64,000 nucleotides of DNA from Micromonospora sp045209745 (GCF_045209745.1 NZ_CP109273.1:620001-684000); one strand, 5' to 3'; shown: positions 1 through 9,509, counted from the stretch's first letter. The notes: generated from the letters alone by a model not told the origin. Translations and numbers: made by a program.

Positions 1-1369
1 GTACCAACCGGATGACCAGCACGATCACCAACAGCGTCATCAGCGGGGCCCCGACCGTCTTGGTGTAGCGGGGCAACCCGGTGCCGTCGGGCAGCACCAG
101 GAACGACGCGACCAGGGCGACCACGGTGAACCATCCGGTCCGCCGGGCGGTGGCCGCCAGCACGGCCAGCGGCCAGATCCAGTACCAGGGGTGGAACAGT
201 GGCGCGAGAGCGACCGTGGCGGCCAGCGCCAGGGCGGCGTACCAGAGCGGGTCCCGGGTGCGGGCCCGCCACCAGAGCCAGATCAGCAGCAACGCCAGCA
301 CGGCCATGCCGATCCCCCGGGTCACCGGCAGCGCGTCGATGTTTCCGCCGAAGGGCACCACCAGGTAGCCGACGGTCTGCCCGACGGCGGTGGACGGTGA
401 GGTCCAGGCGATCACGTCGCCGCCTCGGGCCAGCCCGCCGACCCAGCCGAAGTCCAGCCCGGCCGCGAAGGTCACCCCGACCACGACGGCCACCGCGCCA
501 CCGACCACCCATCCGCCGTGCCGAAGCAGAGCTCGGATCGAGTATCCGCCGACGATCGCCGCCAGCGCCGCGAACGGCACCACGACCAGCGCCGTCACCT
601 TGATCCCGGCGGCGAGGCCGAGCAGCGCGCCGCCGGCGAGCAGCGGCCCGGGGCGACCGGGCCGGGAGGCGATCACCGCCAGCCCGGCGACCAGCAGGCC
701 GACCATCAGAGCGTCGTTGTGCGCGCCGGAGACCAGGTGTACGGCGACCAGGGGGCAGCCGAGCGCCAACCAGATCGCCCGACCGGCGGGGACGCCGGCC
801 CGCCGGGCCAGCACCGGCAGGCTGACCGCGGTCAGCGTGACCCCGGCCACCGCGATCACCCGGAACGCCACGATCGCGCCGGTGAGCGAGCCGGTGGCGG
901 TGACCACCGCGCCGGAGAGCACCACGAACAGCGGTCCGTACGGCGCCGGGGTGTCCCGCCAGATGTACGAGATGGTGTCCAGCCACGGGCAGGGCAGCGC
1001 GGAGACACCCTGCTCGTATGGGTTGATCCCGGCCGCGTAGCTGGCGCCCTGACAGGCGTACGCGTAGACGTCGCGGCTCGCCAGCGGCGGCGCGATCAGC
1101 ACCGGCAGCAGCCAGAGCCCGACGGTGATCAGCGCCCAGCGGGTCGACGGCACCGTGTCGCGCAGCGACCACCAGGCGTAGGCCATCAGCGCGGTGCCGA
1201 CCAGCCAGGCGGCGATGACCAGCGGCCCGTTCGGGCCCTGCCAGATGCTGACCGGGGTGGGGCGCAGGGGTGACCCGGGTAGGGCGCCGCCGAGGAACGC
1301 GGCGACGGCGAGCAGCGCCGAGCCCGCCAGTCCAGTCCAACGCGCGAGGTGGTGAGGCACGCCGGACAT
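1..1369 (-). CDS. mptB: MptB-type alpha-1,6-mannosyltransferase (3' end outside window)
   Basis: The frame is open from an ATG at 1369 to the left edge, about 456 residues without a stop, so the C-terminus is missing. The product is polytopic, with many Leu/Val/Ala helices. After the second or third helix it has a SRDVYAYACQG segment and then PYEQGV and TPAPYGPLF, the pattern of polyprenol-phosphomannose-dependent alpha-1,6-mannosyltransferases (MptB, GT-C fold). In that family the enzyme elongates the mannan core of lipomannan-type glycolipids at the outer face of the membrane, with the acidic residue of the DVYAY loop as the likely catalytic site. It is divergent from the membrane gene at 1405 with only 35 bases between starts. 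Family assignment is fairly secure; the precise acceptor is inferred. Confidence 0.8.
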   Translation of the reverse strand, partial: MSGVPHHLARWTGLAGSALLAVAAFLGGALPGSPLRPTPVSIWQGPNGPLVIAAWLVGTALMAYAWWSLRDTVPSTRWALITVGLWLLPVLIAPPLASRDVYAYACQGASYAAGINPYEQGVSALPCPWLDTISYIWRDTPAPYGPLFVVLSGAVVTATGSLTGAIVAFRVIAVAGVTLTAVSLPVLARRAGVPAGRAIWLALGCPLVAVHLVSGAHNDALMVGLLVAGLAVIASRPGRPGPLLAGGALLGLAAGIKVTALVVVPFAALAAIVGGYSIRALLRHGGWVVGGAVAVVVGVTFAAGLDFGWVGGLARGGDVIAWTSPSTAVGQTVGYLVVPFGGNIDALPVTRGIGMAVLALLLIWLWWRARTRDPLWYAALALAATVALAPLFHPWYWIWPLAVLAATARRTGWFTVVALVASFLVLPDGTGLPRYTKTVGAPLMTLLVIVLVIRLV

Positions 1370-1404
1370 GCTGCCAGTACGGTGGTCGCGGTACGGAGGT
1401 GGGC

Positions 1405-3045
1405 ATGCGGCGCAGTCGGGTGGTGGCGATGGCCACCGGTGCCGCCGCCGTGCTCGGCGTGCTCTGGCTGGCTCTGCCGCTGATGGGCTCGGACCTCGCC
1501 GCGCAGGTCGCCCGGGCGGACTTCTTCGCCGCCCACGGTGCGGCGCCAGTGGATCTGCGCTGGTACGGCGGGGTGCAGCAGTTCGGCTACAGCTTGGTGT
1601 CCCAGCCGGTGATGGCGCTGCTCGGCGTACGGGTGACCGGTGCTCTGGCGCTGGTGGCGTCGGCAGCCGCGCTGGCCGCGCTGCTGGTCCGCAGCGCAGT
1701 GCCCCGGCCGCTGCTGGGCAGCCTGGTCGGGGTGGTCACCCTGGCCGGCAACCTGGTCTCCGGGCGGGTCACGTACTCCCTGGGCGTGGCGTTCGGGCTG
1801 GCCGGACTGTTGGCGCTCACGCTCGGCCGCCCCGACGCGTACACCGGGCAAGGGCGGACGGACGGTCGGACGCTGCTGCGGCTCGGGCTCGGCGCGGCTG
1901 GCGCGCTGCTTGCCTCCGCGACCAGCCCGGTGGCTGGCCTGTTCGTCGGTCTGGCCGGTGTCGCGCTGCTGCTCAGCCGCCGGTACGCCGACGGCCTGGC
2001 AGTCGGGGTCGCGGCGGCCGTGCCGCTGGCCGCGACGGCCCTGTTGTTCGGCGACGGCGGCTGGATGAACATCAGTCGGACCGACACGCTGCGCGCGGTG
2101 GTGACCAGTCTGGTGGTGGCCGCGCTGGTGTCGTACCGACCGGTGCGGTTCGCGGCGCTCCTCTCCGCCGCGGGGGTGCTCGCCGCGGCGCTGGTGCACA
2201 CGCCAGTGGGATTGAACGCGACCCGGCTGGTCACGATGTTCGCGCTGCCGGTGCTGGCCGCCGCCGCCGGCCCGCCGGCCTGGCTCACCACCCGGACGGC
2301 CCGCCGGTCCGCAGCTCTCGCCGCACCGTCCGGCGGCACCCGCCGCGCCCGGCTGCTGGGCGGTGTCGGCTTGGTCGCGCTGCTGGTGGCGGTGTGCGTC
2401 TGGCAGCCGCCGGTGGTCCCCGCCGACCTGCGCAGCATCGGCGACCCGACCAGCGCGCCGGGCTACTACGCGCCACTGCGCGCGTTTTTGAGAGAGCAGC
2501 GGCTCACCGGCCGAGTCGAGGTGCCGCCGACGCGCAACTACTGGGAGGCAGCCCGGCTCGGTGAGATGCCGCTAGCCCGTGGTTGGCTGCGGCAGGCCGA
2601 CATCGAGCGCAATCCTCTGTTCTTCACCACCGTGCCCGGCGCGTCCGGCACCGGCGTACCGCTGACCCAGGCAAGCTACCGGGCCTGGCTGAACGAGAAC
2701 GCCGTGCAGTACGTGGCGCTTCCGGACGCCCCGCTGTCTTGGGTGGGGCGGGCCGAGGCAGCGCTGGTCGAAGGCGGTCTGCAGTACCTGACGCCGGTCT
2801 GGTCCGGCCCGCATTGGCGGGTCTGGGCGGTGGCCGACCCGACACCGCTGGTCGCTGCCCCCGCCGAGCTGGTCCGCGTCGACGCAGCGACGGTGACCTT
2901 CCGCGCCCCGAGCGGCGGCCCGGTGGCGGTCCGGGTGCGGCACAGCCGTTGGCTGACCGCGTCCGGTGGAGCCACCGTCGCCGCCGCCGGTGACTGGACC
3001 ACCGTCACGGTCCCCCGCCCCGGCGAATACACGCTCGGCAGCTGA
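1405..3045 (+). CDS. polytopic membrane protein of unknown function
   Basis: Predicted protein of 546 residues. The ATG at 1405 is chosen because GGAGGT lies four bases upstream (1395-1400); the frame stays open further upstream but without a ribosome site. The first ~370 residues are about ten hydrophobic helices after an N-terminal membrane anchor. The last ~180 residues are soluble and probably extracytoplasmic, with features such as TRNYWEAARLGEMPLARGW. That layout resembles GT-C-like or PTPS-related membrane proteins, but I see no diagnostic catalytic motif. The head-to-head position with mptB suggests a role in envelope glycoconjugates; that is inference only. Confidence 0.8.
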   Translation: MRRSRVVAMATGAAAVLGVLWLALPLMGSDLAAQVARADFFAAHGAAPVDLRWYGGVQQFGYSLVSQPVMALLGVRVTGALALVASAAALAALLVRSAVPRPLLGSLVGVVTLAGNLVSGRVTYSLGVAFGLAGLLALTLGRPDAYTGQGRTDGRTLLRLGLGAAGALLASATSPVAGLFVGLAGVALLLSRRYADGLAVGVAAAVPLAATALLFGDGGWMNISRTDTLRAVVTSLVVAALVSYRPVRFAALLSAAGVLAAALVHTPVGLNATRLVTMFALPVLAAAAGPPAWLTTRTARRSAALAAPSGGTRRARLLGGVGLVALLVAVCVWQPPVVPADLRSIGDPTSAPGYYAPLRAFLREQRLTGRVEVPPTRNYWEAARLGEMPLARGWLRQADIERNPLFFTTVPGASGTGVPLTQASYRAWLNENAVQYVALPDAPLSWVGRAEAALVEGGLQYLTPVWSGPHWRVWAVADPTPLVAAPAELVRVDAATVTFRAPSGGPVAVRVRHSRWLTASGGATVAAAGDWTTVTVPRPGEYTLGS

Positions 3046-3051
3046 CGGCCC

Positions 3052-6000
3052 CTACGCCTCCAGCACGCGTTGCGCGGCGGCGCGGGAGCGACGGGCGGTG
3101 CGCAGGTACTCGTCGAGGAACTCCCCCGGGTCGTCCCGGCCGAGCAGCCGGACCACGCCGGCCAACTCCACCCCGTGCCGGGGCAGCTGGTCGCCGGCCC
3201 GGCCCCGGACCAGCATCAACGCGTTGCGGACCTGCGCGGCCAGGGACCAACCGGCGGCCATCTCCGCAGCGTCCGCCGGGTCGACCAGGCCGGCCCGCTC
3301 GGCGGCCGCGAGAGCGTCGAGGGTACGCGTGCCGCGGAGCGCCGGGACGGCACCCGCGTGCCGGAGCTGGACGAGCTGCACCGCCCACTCCACGTCGGCG
3401 AGCCCGCCGCGACCCAGCTTGGTGTGGGTGGCCGGGTCGGCGCCGCGGGGCAGCCGCTCGGTCTCCACCCGGGCCTTGATCCGCCGAATCTCGACGACCT
3501 GCTCGCGGGTCAACCCGTCGGCCGGGTAGCGCACCGGCTCGATCATCGCCTCGAACTCGGCGCCCAGGTCGGCGTCGCCGCAGACGAACCGGGCGCGCAG
3601 CAGCGCCTGCGCCTCCCACACCCGCGACCAGCGGGCGTAGTACGCCGCGTACGCGGCGAGGCTGCGGACCAGCGGGCCCTGCCGGCCCTCTGGGCGCAGG
3701 TCGGCGTCGACGCCCAGCGGCGGATCGGGAGCGGGCACGCCGAGCAGTCGGCGCAGCTCCTCGGCGATCGCACGAGCGGCGGCGCTGGCGGCGCTCTCGC
3801 TCGCCCCGGCGGGCGGGTCGTAGACGAACAGCACGTCGGCGTCGGAGAGGTAGTTCGACTCGTACCCGCCGAGCCGTCCCATGCCGATCACCGCGAACCG
3901 CAGCCCGGGTGGCGCCGGCTGACTGACCTGGGCGGCGCGCAGCGCGGCGGCCAGGGTGGCATCGGTGACGTCGGCGAGCGCCGTACCGACCTCGGTGATG
4001 TCGGCCAGCCCGGGAGCGGGCCGGTTCGCACCGTCCGGCCGGGTCGGAACGGGTGCGAGCGCGCCCGCCCGGCAGAGCACGTCGGCGCAGGCCACCCGGA
4101 CCAACTCCCGACGTCGCAGCGCGCGCACCGCGCGGGTGGCCTCGACCGGGTCGCTGTGCCGTGCCGCCGCCGCGAGGAACCCCTCCCGGAGCACCTCGCG
4201 GGAGCGCGGCACCAGCTCGTTCTCCTCGGCCAGCAGGCGCAGCGCCTCCGGGTCGCGGGCGAGCAGGTCGGCGACGTACCGGGACAGGGCCAGGACCCGG
4301 GCCAGCCGACGGGCGACCGGGCCGCCGTCGCGCAGCAGCCGCAGATACCAGGGGGTGCTGCCGAGCTTGTCGGAGACCCTGCGGTAGTTGAGCAGCCCCC
4401 GGTCCGGCTCCGGCGCGTCGGCGAACTCGCTCAGCAGCACCGGCAGCAGGGTCCGCTGGATCGCCGCCGTGCGACTCACCCCACCGGTGAGCGCCTGCAG
4501 GTGGCGCAACGCCCCGGCCGGGTCGGCGAAGCCGAGGATCTCCAACCGGTGCCGGGCCGCCTCCGGGGTGAGCCGCAGCCCGTCGGCCGGCACCCGGGCC
4601 ACCGACTCCAGCAGCGGCCGGTAGAGCAGTTTGGCGTGCAGCCGGCGTACCTCGGCGGCGTGGGTGACCCACTCGGCCCGGAAGCTCTCCACGGCGCTGC
4701 GCCCCGGCGCTGCCGTGAAGTCCAGCGCGGCGGCGAGCCAGCGCAGCGCGCCCGGCTCGGCGGGCACGGTGTGCGTACGGCGCAGGCCCTGCAGTTGGAG
4801 CCGGTGCTCGACGCTGCGCAGGAAGCGGTAGCCGCGCAGCAGCGCCTCGCCGTCGGCCCGACCGACGTAGCCACCGGCGACGAGCGCGCGCAGGGCCGGG
4901 ATGGTGCCGGGCGCTCGCAGTGTCTCGTCACCGCGGCCGTGCACGAGTTGCAGCAACTGGACGGCGAACTCGATGTCCCGCAGCCCGCCGGGGCCACGCT
5001 TGATCTCGCGCTCCAGCTCCTTCGGCGGGATGTGGTCGATGATCCGGCGCCGCATGGCGCGGACGTCCTCGACCGCCTCGGGCCGCTCGGCCGCCCGCCA
5101 GACCAGCGGCGCGAGCTCGTCGATCCATTCCTGGGCCAGCGGCAGATCACCGGCGGCCGGGCGGGCCTTCAGCAGCGCCTGGAACTCCCAGGTGCGCGCC
5201 CACCGCCGGTAGTAGGCCAGGTGGCTGGCGAGGGTCCGCACCAGCGGGCCCCGGTTACCCTCGGGGCGCAGCGCGGCGTCCACCGGCCAGGCGACCAGCC
5301 CACAAATGTGGATCAGCCGGGTCGCCACCAGGGTCGCGGCGGACAGGTCGGCATCCTCGGCGGCCACGAAGATGACGTCCACGTCGGAGACGTAGTTCAA
5401 CTCGCCACCGCCGCACTTGCCCATCGCCACCACCGCGAGCCGGGGCCGCTCGGTGCCCTCCGCCAGCTCCGCGACCGCGATCTCGTACGCCGCGGCCAGC
5501 GTCGCGTCGGCCAGCGCGGAGAGCGCGGCCATGGTCTGCTCCAGGCCGCGCCCGCCGGTCAGGTCGGCCGCCGCGATCCGCAGCAACGCCAACCGGTACG
5601 CGGTCCGCAGCGCCGCCACCGGGTTGCCACCGTCAGTCGGCTCCAGCCGCCCCTCGGCGATCGGCGCGAGCCCGTCCGGGGCGGTACGCAGCGTCGAGGA
5701 GTGCTCGGGATGGGCCACCAGGTGATCGCCGAGGGCCGACGAGGCGCCCAGCACCGCGATCAGCCGCCGCCGCAGCCCCGGGTCGATGTGCAGCTCCGCC
5801 AACAGCCCTGGCCCGGCGGTAACGCCATCGGTGCGGCGTTCGGTGCCGCCGTTGGTGCGGCGTTCGGCCTCGATGATGCGGTGCAGCTGACGCAGCGCCA
5901 GATCCGGGTCGGCGGCCCGGGACAGCGCGGCGAGCAGTTCCGCGGCCACCTCGTCGACCGGCTCCTGCTCGACCGGCTGCCACAGGCGCAGCCCGTCCGG

Positions 6001-6096
6001 GCCGAGCAGGTCCGCGGCGCGCCCGCCGTCGTCGCCGTCGGCGGTGCCGAAGCCGTACCGGGCGAGCCGGCCCGGCGCCCTGGTCGGCCGGCTCAT
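3052..6096 (-). CDS. glnE: bifunctional glutamine synthetase adenylyltransferase/deadenylyltransferase
   Basis: Protein of 1014 residues, close to the usual ~1000 for GlnE. It adenylylates and deadenylylates a tyrosine of type I glutamine synthetase to match activity to nitrogen supply. Two nucleotidyltransferase domains are visible. The N-terminal one has GKCGGGELNYVSDVDVIF (about 226-243) and the C-terminal one GRLGGYESNYLSDADVLF (about 735-755), each with the Gly-rich loop and the SDxD metal ligands. The ATG at 6096 is chosen because the upstream amidotransferase stop overlaps it (TGATG). A local duplication (GGTGCGGCGTTCGG twice near 5830-5870, encoding ERRTNGGTERRTDG) looks like a lineage-specific insertion. 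Proximity to glnA2 matches the mycobacterial glnE-glnA2 order. Confidence 0.95.
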   Translation of the reverse strand: MSRPTRAPGRLARYGFGTADGDDGGRAADLLGPDGLRLWQPVEQEPVDEVAAELLAALSRAADPDLALRQLHRIIEAERRTNGGTERRTDGVTAGPGLLAELHIDPGLRRRLIAVLGASSALGDHLVAHPEHSSTLRTAPDGLAPIAEGRLEPTDGGNPVAALRTAYRLALLRIAAADLTGGRGLEQTMAALSALADATLAAAYEIAVAELAEGTERPRLAVVAMGKCGGGELNYVSDVDVIFVAAEDADLSAATLVATRLIHICGLVAWPVDAALRPEGNRGPLVRTLASHLAYYRRWARTWEFQALLKARPAAGDLPLAQEWIDELAPLVWRAAERPEAVEDVRAMRRRIIDHIPPKELEREIKRGPGGLRDIEFAVQLLQLVHGRGDETLRAPGTIPALRALVAGGYVGRADGEALLRGYRFLRSVEHRLQLQGLRRTHTVPAEPGALRWLAAALDFTAAPGRSAVESFRAEWVTHAAEVRRLHAKLLYRPLLESVARVPADGLRLTPEAARHRLEILGFADPAGALRHLQALTGGVSRTAAIQRTLLPVLLSEFADAPEPDRGLLNYRRVSDKLGSTPWYLRLLRDGGPVARRLARVLALSRYVADLLARDPEALRLLAEENELVPRSREVLREGFLAAAARHSDPVEATRAVRALRRRELVRVACADVLCRAGALAPVPTRPDGANRPAPGLADITEVGTALADVTDATLAAALRAAQVSQPAPPGLRFAVIGMGRLGGYESNYLSDADVLFVYDPPAGASESAASAAARAIAEELRRLLGVPAPDPPLGVDADLRPEGRQGPLVRSLAAYAAYYARWSRVWEAQALLRARFVCGDADLGAEFEAMIEPVRYPADGLTREQVVEIRRIKARVETERLPRGADPATHTKLGRGGLADVEWAVQLVQLRHAGAVPALRGTRTLDALAAAERAGLVDPADAAEMAAGWSLAAQVRNALMLVRGRAGDQLPRHGVELAGVVRLLGRDDPGEFLDEYLRTARRSRAAAQRVLEA

Positions 6097-6863
6097 CAGT
6101 GCCCGAGCAGCGGCAGGCCGCGCCGCGTCGTGCTGTCGTCCAGCTCGCCGAGGGCCAGCGCCGCGAACCGGGCGGCGAACGGCTGCCAGACCTCCTCCAC
6201 GTCGGCCAGCACCGAGGCGCAGGCCGCGACGACCAGCTCCGGGTCGTAGCCCAGCTCGGCGAGTTGGGCCGAGTCGGTGGCCCAGTCGGCGATCATCGCG
6301 GCGTCGCACTCGATGTGGAACTGCAACCCCCACGCCCGGTCGCCGAGCCGGAACGCCTGGTGTGGGTAGCGAGTGGACGCGGCCAGCAGCGTGGCGCCCC
6401 GGGGCAGCTCGGTGATCTCGTCGGAGTGCCACTGGAGCACGTCCGGGATCAACGGCACGTACCGGAACAACGGGTCGCCCTCGGCGGCGTCGCGCCGGCC
6501 GACCACGCCGGGGCCGATCTCCGGCCCGGACGAGCTCCGCTCGACCAGCCCGGCGTGCGCGGTCGCGAGCAGCTGCGCGCCCAGGCAGACGGCCAGGGTG
6601 GGCACCCGGTAGCGGACCGCCTTGCGCAGCAGGCCCTCCACAGCCGGGAACCAGGGTGCGCCGGGCGAGCCGTCCGGCAGCGGGTACGCCTGTTGGTCGC
6701 CGCCGAGCACCACCAGCGCCGCGTACCCCTCCAGGTCGGCGGGGAGCTCGTCGCCGGCGTGTGGGCGAACCACCCACAGCTCCAGCCCAGCCTCGGTCAG
6801 CCACTCACCCAGCCGGCGCGCGTCGTCCGTCGGGTCGTTCTCGATCACCAGCGCGGTTGCCAC
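6096..6863 (-). CDS. class I glutamine amidotransferase domain protein
   Basis: Protein of 255 residues with the class I GATase fold. The nucleophile Cys is in AVCLGAQLLA (about residue 95) and the catalytic His is in LQFHIE (about 183), followed by the acidic member of the triad. There is no synthase domain, as in stand-alone GMP-synthase-like amidotransferases. The stop codon overlaps the glnE start by one base (TGATG), so the two are almost certainly translated together, upstream gene first. A role in glutamine or nitrogen metabolism fits, but the amide acceptor cannot be read from the sequence. Confidence 0.85.
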   Translation of the reverse strand: MATALVIENDPTDDARRLGEWLTEAGLELWVVRPHAGDELPADLEGYAALVVLGGDQQAYPLPDGSPGAPWFPAVEGLLRKAVRYRVPTLAVCLGAQLLATAHAGLVERSSSGPEIGPGVVGRRDAAEGDPLFRYVPLIPDVLQWHSDEITELPRGATLLAASTRYPHQAFRLGDRAWGLQFHIECDAAMIADWATDSAQLAELGYDPELVVAACASVLADVEEVWQPFAARFAALALGELDDSTTRRGLPLLGH

Positions 6864-6993
6864 TCGTCGAGGCTAGCCGGTGCACGGTGTGCGCCACGCC
6901 CCGCCACAGGCCCGCGCCGCCGTGCCGCCGCCGTGCCGCCTCTTTCGCCGCCGGGTGGCGCCACTGCGCGCGGTCTTGAGCTGGTGGGGTCGT

Positions 6994-6999
6994 TAGGCT
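6994..6999 (+). promoter_or_regulatory. -10 hexamer of a probable leaderless promoter
   Basis: TAGGCT fits the actinobacterial TANNNT -10 pattern and ends eight bases before the GTG at 7008. No Shine-Dalgarno sequence precedes that GTG, which suggests that transcription starts at or next to the start codon. I could not place a convincing -35 element. Confidence 0.45.
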
Positions 7000-7007
7000 C
7001 TGCGGTT

Positions 7008-7943
7008 GTGATCAGCGAGGACACCGCCGCCGTCCGCCCGCCCGTGCTGCGCCCGGGTGACACGGTGCTGCTGGTGTCGCCGTCGGGGCCGACCTCGCCG
7101 GAGCGGGTGGCCCGGGGCATGGAACTGCTCATCGGTTGGGGTCTGCGTCCGGTGCCGGCCCCGAACGCCTACGCCCGACACGGCTACCTCGCCGGCACCG
7201 ACGACCTGCGCGCCGCCGACCTGAACGCGGCGTTCGCCGACCCGGAGGTACGCGGGGTGATCTGCACCCGGGGCGGGTACGGCGCCCAGCGGATCGTGGA
7301 CGCCATCGACATGGCCGCCGTTCGCCGCGACCCCAAGGTGGTGGCCGGCTTCTCGGACATCACCGCGTTGCAGTTCGCACTGTGGCGGGGTGCCCGGCTG
7401 GCCGGGGTACACGGCCCGGGGGCAGCCTGGCGGGACGAGCGGACCCCCCTGCGCTCCGCCGAGTCCCTGCACGCGGCGCTGATGACGACCGAGCCGGTGT
7501 CGGTCGCCGCGGTGCCCACCGAGGACACCTTCGGCGTACGCGTCCCGGGTCGCGCCACCGGCACCCTGCTCGGCGGCAACCTGTGCATGATCGCCGCGTC
7601 GATCGGCACGCCGGACCTGCCCGATCTGACCGGTGCGGTGCTGTTGATCGAGGACGTGCAGGAGCCCCCGTACAAGGTCGACCGGATGCTCACCCACCTG
7701 CGCCGGGCCGGAGCGCTGGACGGGCTGGCCGGGGTGGCGGTCGGGCAGTTCACCGACTGCGGCGACGGCTGGGACACCACGATCGTCGACGTGCTCACCG
7801 AACGCCTGGGCGACCTGGGCGTACCGGTACTCGGCGGCCTCCCCGTGGGGCACGGCCCCGGCCAGCTCACCGTCCCGATCGGCACCAGGGCCACCCTGGA
7901 CACCGCCGCCGCCACCCTCACCGTGGCCCCAGCCGTCCGGTGA
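7008..7943 (+). CDS. S66-family LD-carboxypeptidase
   Basis: Protein of 311 residues, typical for peptidase S66 (LdcA/MccF). It begins with the family signature PPVLRPGDTVLLVSPSGP. The serine nucleophile region is FADPEVRGVICTRGGYGAQR followed by GFSDIT, and the conserved C-terminal Glu/His region includes LLIEDVQEPPYKVDRML and GLPVGHGPGQ. Members cleave the L,D bond of muropeptide tetrapeptides during peptidoglycan recycling, or detoxify microcin-like compounds. The GTG start is chosen because the frame immediately upstream is atypical and a -10-like hexamer lies eight bases before it. It is transcribed divergently from the glnE operon. Confidence 0.88.
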   Translation: MISEDTAAVRPPVLRPGDTVLLVSPSGPTSPERVARGMELLIGWGLRPVPAPNAYARHGYLAGTDDLRAADLNAAFADPEVRGVICTRGGYGAQRIVDAIDMAAVRRDPKVVAGFSDITALQFALWRGARLAGVHGPGAAWRDERTPLRSAESLHAALMTTEPVSVAAVPTEDTFGVRVPGRATGTLLGGNLCMIAASIGTPDLPDLTGAVLLIEDVQEPPYKVDRMLTHLRRAGALDGLAGVAVGQFTDCGDGWDTTIVDVLTERLGDLGVPVLGGLPVGHGPGQLTVPIGTRATLDTAAATLTVAPAVR

Positions 7944-8170
7944 CACTCCCCGGTGATCATTACCGGGTGGGATCCTGACGCGAACGTGGCGTGTTCCTCT
8001 CGTCGGAAGTTTCCCACCTGGACCCCCTGGGCGACGACGTTGCAATCGGTTTGTCCGACTGCCGGTCTGGAATTGTCAGCCCGCTGACAGGGTCGCCATG
8101 GGGGGCGCCCAGGCTTCCCGGTCACTGTCGCTGACGTCATCGCAGCACCAACGACAAACCCGGAGGACTG

Positions 8171-8761
8171 ATGTTCCGCACTATGTCGAAGAAGCACCTG
8201 CTGGCCAGCGTGGCCGCCGCCGGTGTGCTCGGCGTGGGGATCGCCGCCCCCACGATGGCGTTCGCCGCTGACGGGGGCACCCCGACGCTGAGCGCCAGCA
8301 GCAGTGAGAGGCCGCAGCAGCAGGACCGGCAGACCGACAAGAGGGGCGACCGGCAGGGCGAGTTCGCCGAGGCGCTCGCCACGGAGCTGGGCGTCCCCAC
8401 CGACAAGGTGACCGCCGCGCTGAAGAAGCTGCGTGAGCAGCACAAGCCGGCCGACCGGCCGGAGCGCCCGTCCGCCGAGGACCGCCAGGCCGCCCTCAAG
8501 GAGCGACTGGACCAGGCGGTCACCGACGGCAAGATCACCCAGGAACAGGCCGATGCGATCATCGCGGCCGCCGAGGCCGGCGTCCTCACCGGCCCGGGTG
8601 GAAAGGGTGGTCCGGGCGGCAGGGGTGGCCCGGGTGAGAAGGGTGGCCCCGGTGACATGGGTGGCCACGGTGACAAGGGTGGCAAGGGCAGCCCCGACGG
8701 ACAGGGTGCCCCGGAGGGCTCCGACCAGCCGGACGCTGCGGAGGCCACGCCCAGCAGGTGA
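8171..8761 (+). CDS. secreted Gly-rich, collagen-like protein
   Basis: Protein of 196 residues with a GGAGGA ribosome site just before the ATG. Residues 1 to ~31 form a signal peptide (KK, hydrophobic core, then AFAAD). The middle is charged and helical, with an ELGVPTDKVTAALKKL segment repeated in style around ITQEQADAIIAAAEAG; such segments recur in actinobacterial secreted proteins of unknown function. The C-terminal ~55 residues are a low-complexity Gly tract with GPGGKGG, GPGGRGG, GPGEKGG and GPGDMGG repeats, resembling collagen-type GXX. The role is unknown; a cell-surface or matrix protein is a reasonable guess. A strong hairpin follows at 8816-8847. Confidence 0.75.
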   Translation: MFRTMSKKHLLASVAAAGVLGVGIAAPTMAFAADGGTPTLSASSSERPQQQDRQTDKRGDRQGEFAEALATELGVPTDKVTAALKKLREQHKPADRPERPSAEDRQAALKERLDQAVTDGKITQEQADAIIAAAEAGVLTGPGGKGGPGGRGGPGEKGGPGDMGGHGDKGGKGSPDGQGAPEGSDQPDAAEATPSR

Positions 8762-8815
8762 CCCACGGCTGTCCCGCGCTGGCGGGTCATGCCTGATCCA
8801 TCTCGTTCGGCAGCG

Positions 8816-8847
8816 ATGGGGCGGTGTCCACCCGGACACCGCCCCAT
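8816..8847 (+). terminator. strong hairpin terminator
   Basis: A perfect 14-bp stem (ATGGGGCGGTGTCC pairing with 8834-8847) closes a 4-base loop, 55 bases after the end of the Gly-rich secreted gene. There is no T-tract, as is usual in high-GC actinobacteria. It may also stop leftward transcription from the DUF350 gene. Confidence 0.75.
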
Positions 8848-8963
8848 CAGCCCGTCTGGAGTCGATCGGATGAACGTGGTCCGCGCCCGCCCGGTGAGGG
8901 CGCCGAGACGGTCCATCGCGCCCTCATGGCCGCCCGGCTGGGCCCAGACCCCCCACCCACCAG

Positions 8964-8980
8964 AGATCTTGGACAGTTTC
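8964..8980. repeat. half copy of a dispersed intergenic palindrome
   Basis: The 17-mer AGATCTTGGACAGTTTC is identical to 21062-21078, which includes most of the left arm of a perfect 18-bp hairpin there. Here only one arm is present. It lies between the terminator at 8816 and the DUF350 stop. Confidence 0.6.
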
Positions 8981-8995
8981 GTCCGTTGGGCGGGC

Positions 8996-9421
8996 TCAGG
9001 CGATGCAGGCACAGACGATCAGCGCGGCGCCGAAGTGGGTTGCGGCGCTGACCCGGGCCGCCGGGTGCGGCTCGGCCGAGCAGATGGCCTCGCCGAGCTT
9101 GCCCGGGGTGAGCAGGTCGAGCACGAGAAAGGCCAGCGCCATGATGGCCAACCCGACCAGCCCGAACACCACGGTGGACGCGAGCCCCCTGCCGAAGTCG
9201 CTGTAGCTGGTCAGGATCGCGGTGAAGACGATCCCGGCGATGCCGAGCTGGTTGGCGGCGAGCAGCAGCCCCGCGTTGGCGTTGCGGTCCACCCAGATCA
9301 GGTCCCGCAACCGGCCCGGGGTCAGCAGGTCGACCAACCCGAACCCGGCCGCCATGAGACCGACGCCCACGATCCCGAACACGACGCTCTGCCAGGCACC
9401 GCTGAGCAGATCCTCCAGCAC
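8996..9421 (-). CDS. DUF350 integral membrane protein
   Basis: Protein of 141 residues with four hydrophobic helices in two similar halves. Each half ends in a copy of the DUF350 signature: VDLLTPGRLRDLIW in the first and LDLLTPGKLGEAIC in the second. The GTG start has GGGAGG at good spacing. It lies downstream of glnA2 on the same strand, separated by 88 bases. DUF350 proteins are uncharacterised membrane proteins, often next to phage-shock or envelope-stress genes; no function can be assigned here. Confidence 0.8.
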   Translation of the reverse strand: MLEDLLSGAWQSVVFGIVGVGLMAAGFGLVDLLTPGRLRDLIWVDRNANAGLLLAANQLGIAGIVFTAILTSYSDFGRGLASTVVFGLVGLAIMALAFLVLDLLTPGKLGEAICSAEPHPAARVSAATHFGAALIVCACIA

Positions 9422-9509
9422 CGACTTGCCTCCCGACTCTCCGCCCGGAGGGGGACCGGCGCGGTGATCGAGACGATAGCGGCAGCGCGCAACCGCGTCA
9501 GCCCTGCGG

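Noticed and set aside
6099..7007. N-terminal extension of the LD-carboxypeptidase by 303 codons
   Set aside because: The upstream part lies antisense to the amidotransferase gene and shows no family similarity; the S66 signature begins just after the GTG at 7008.
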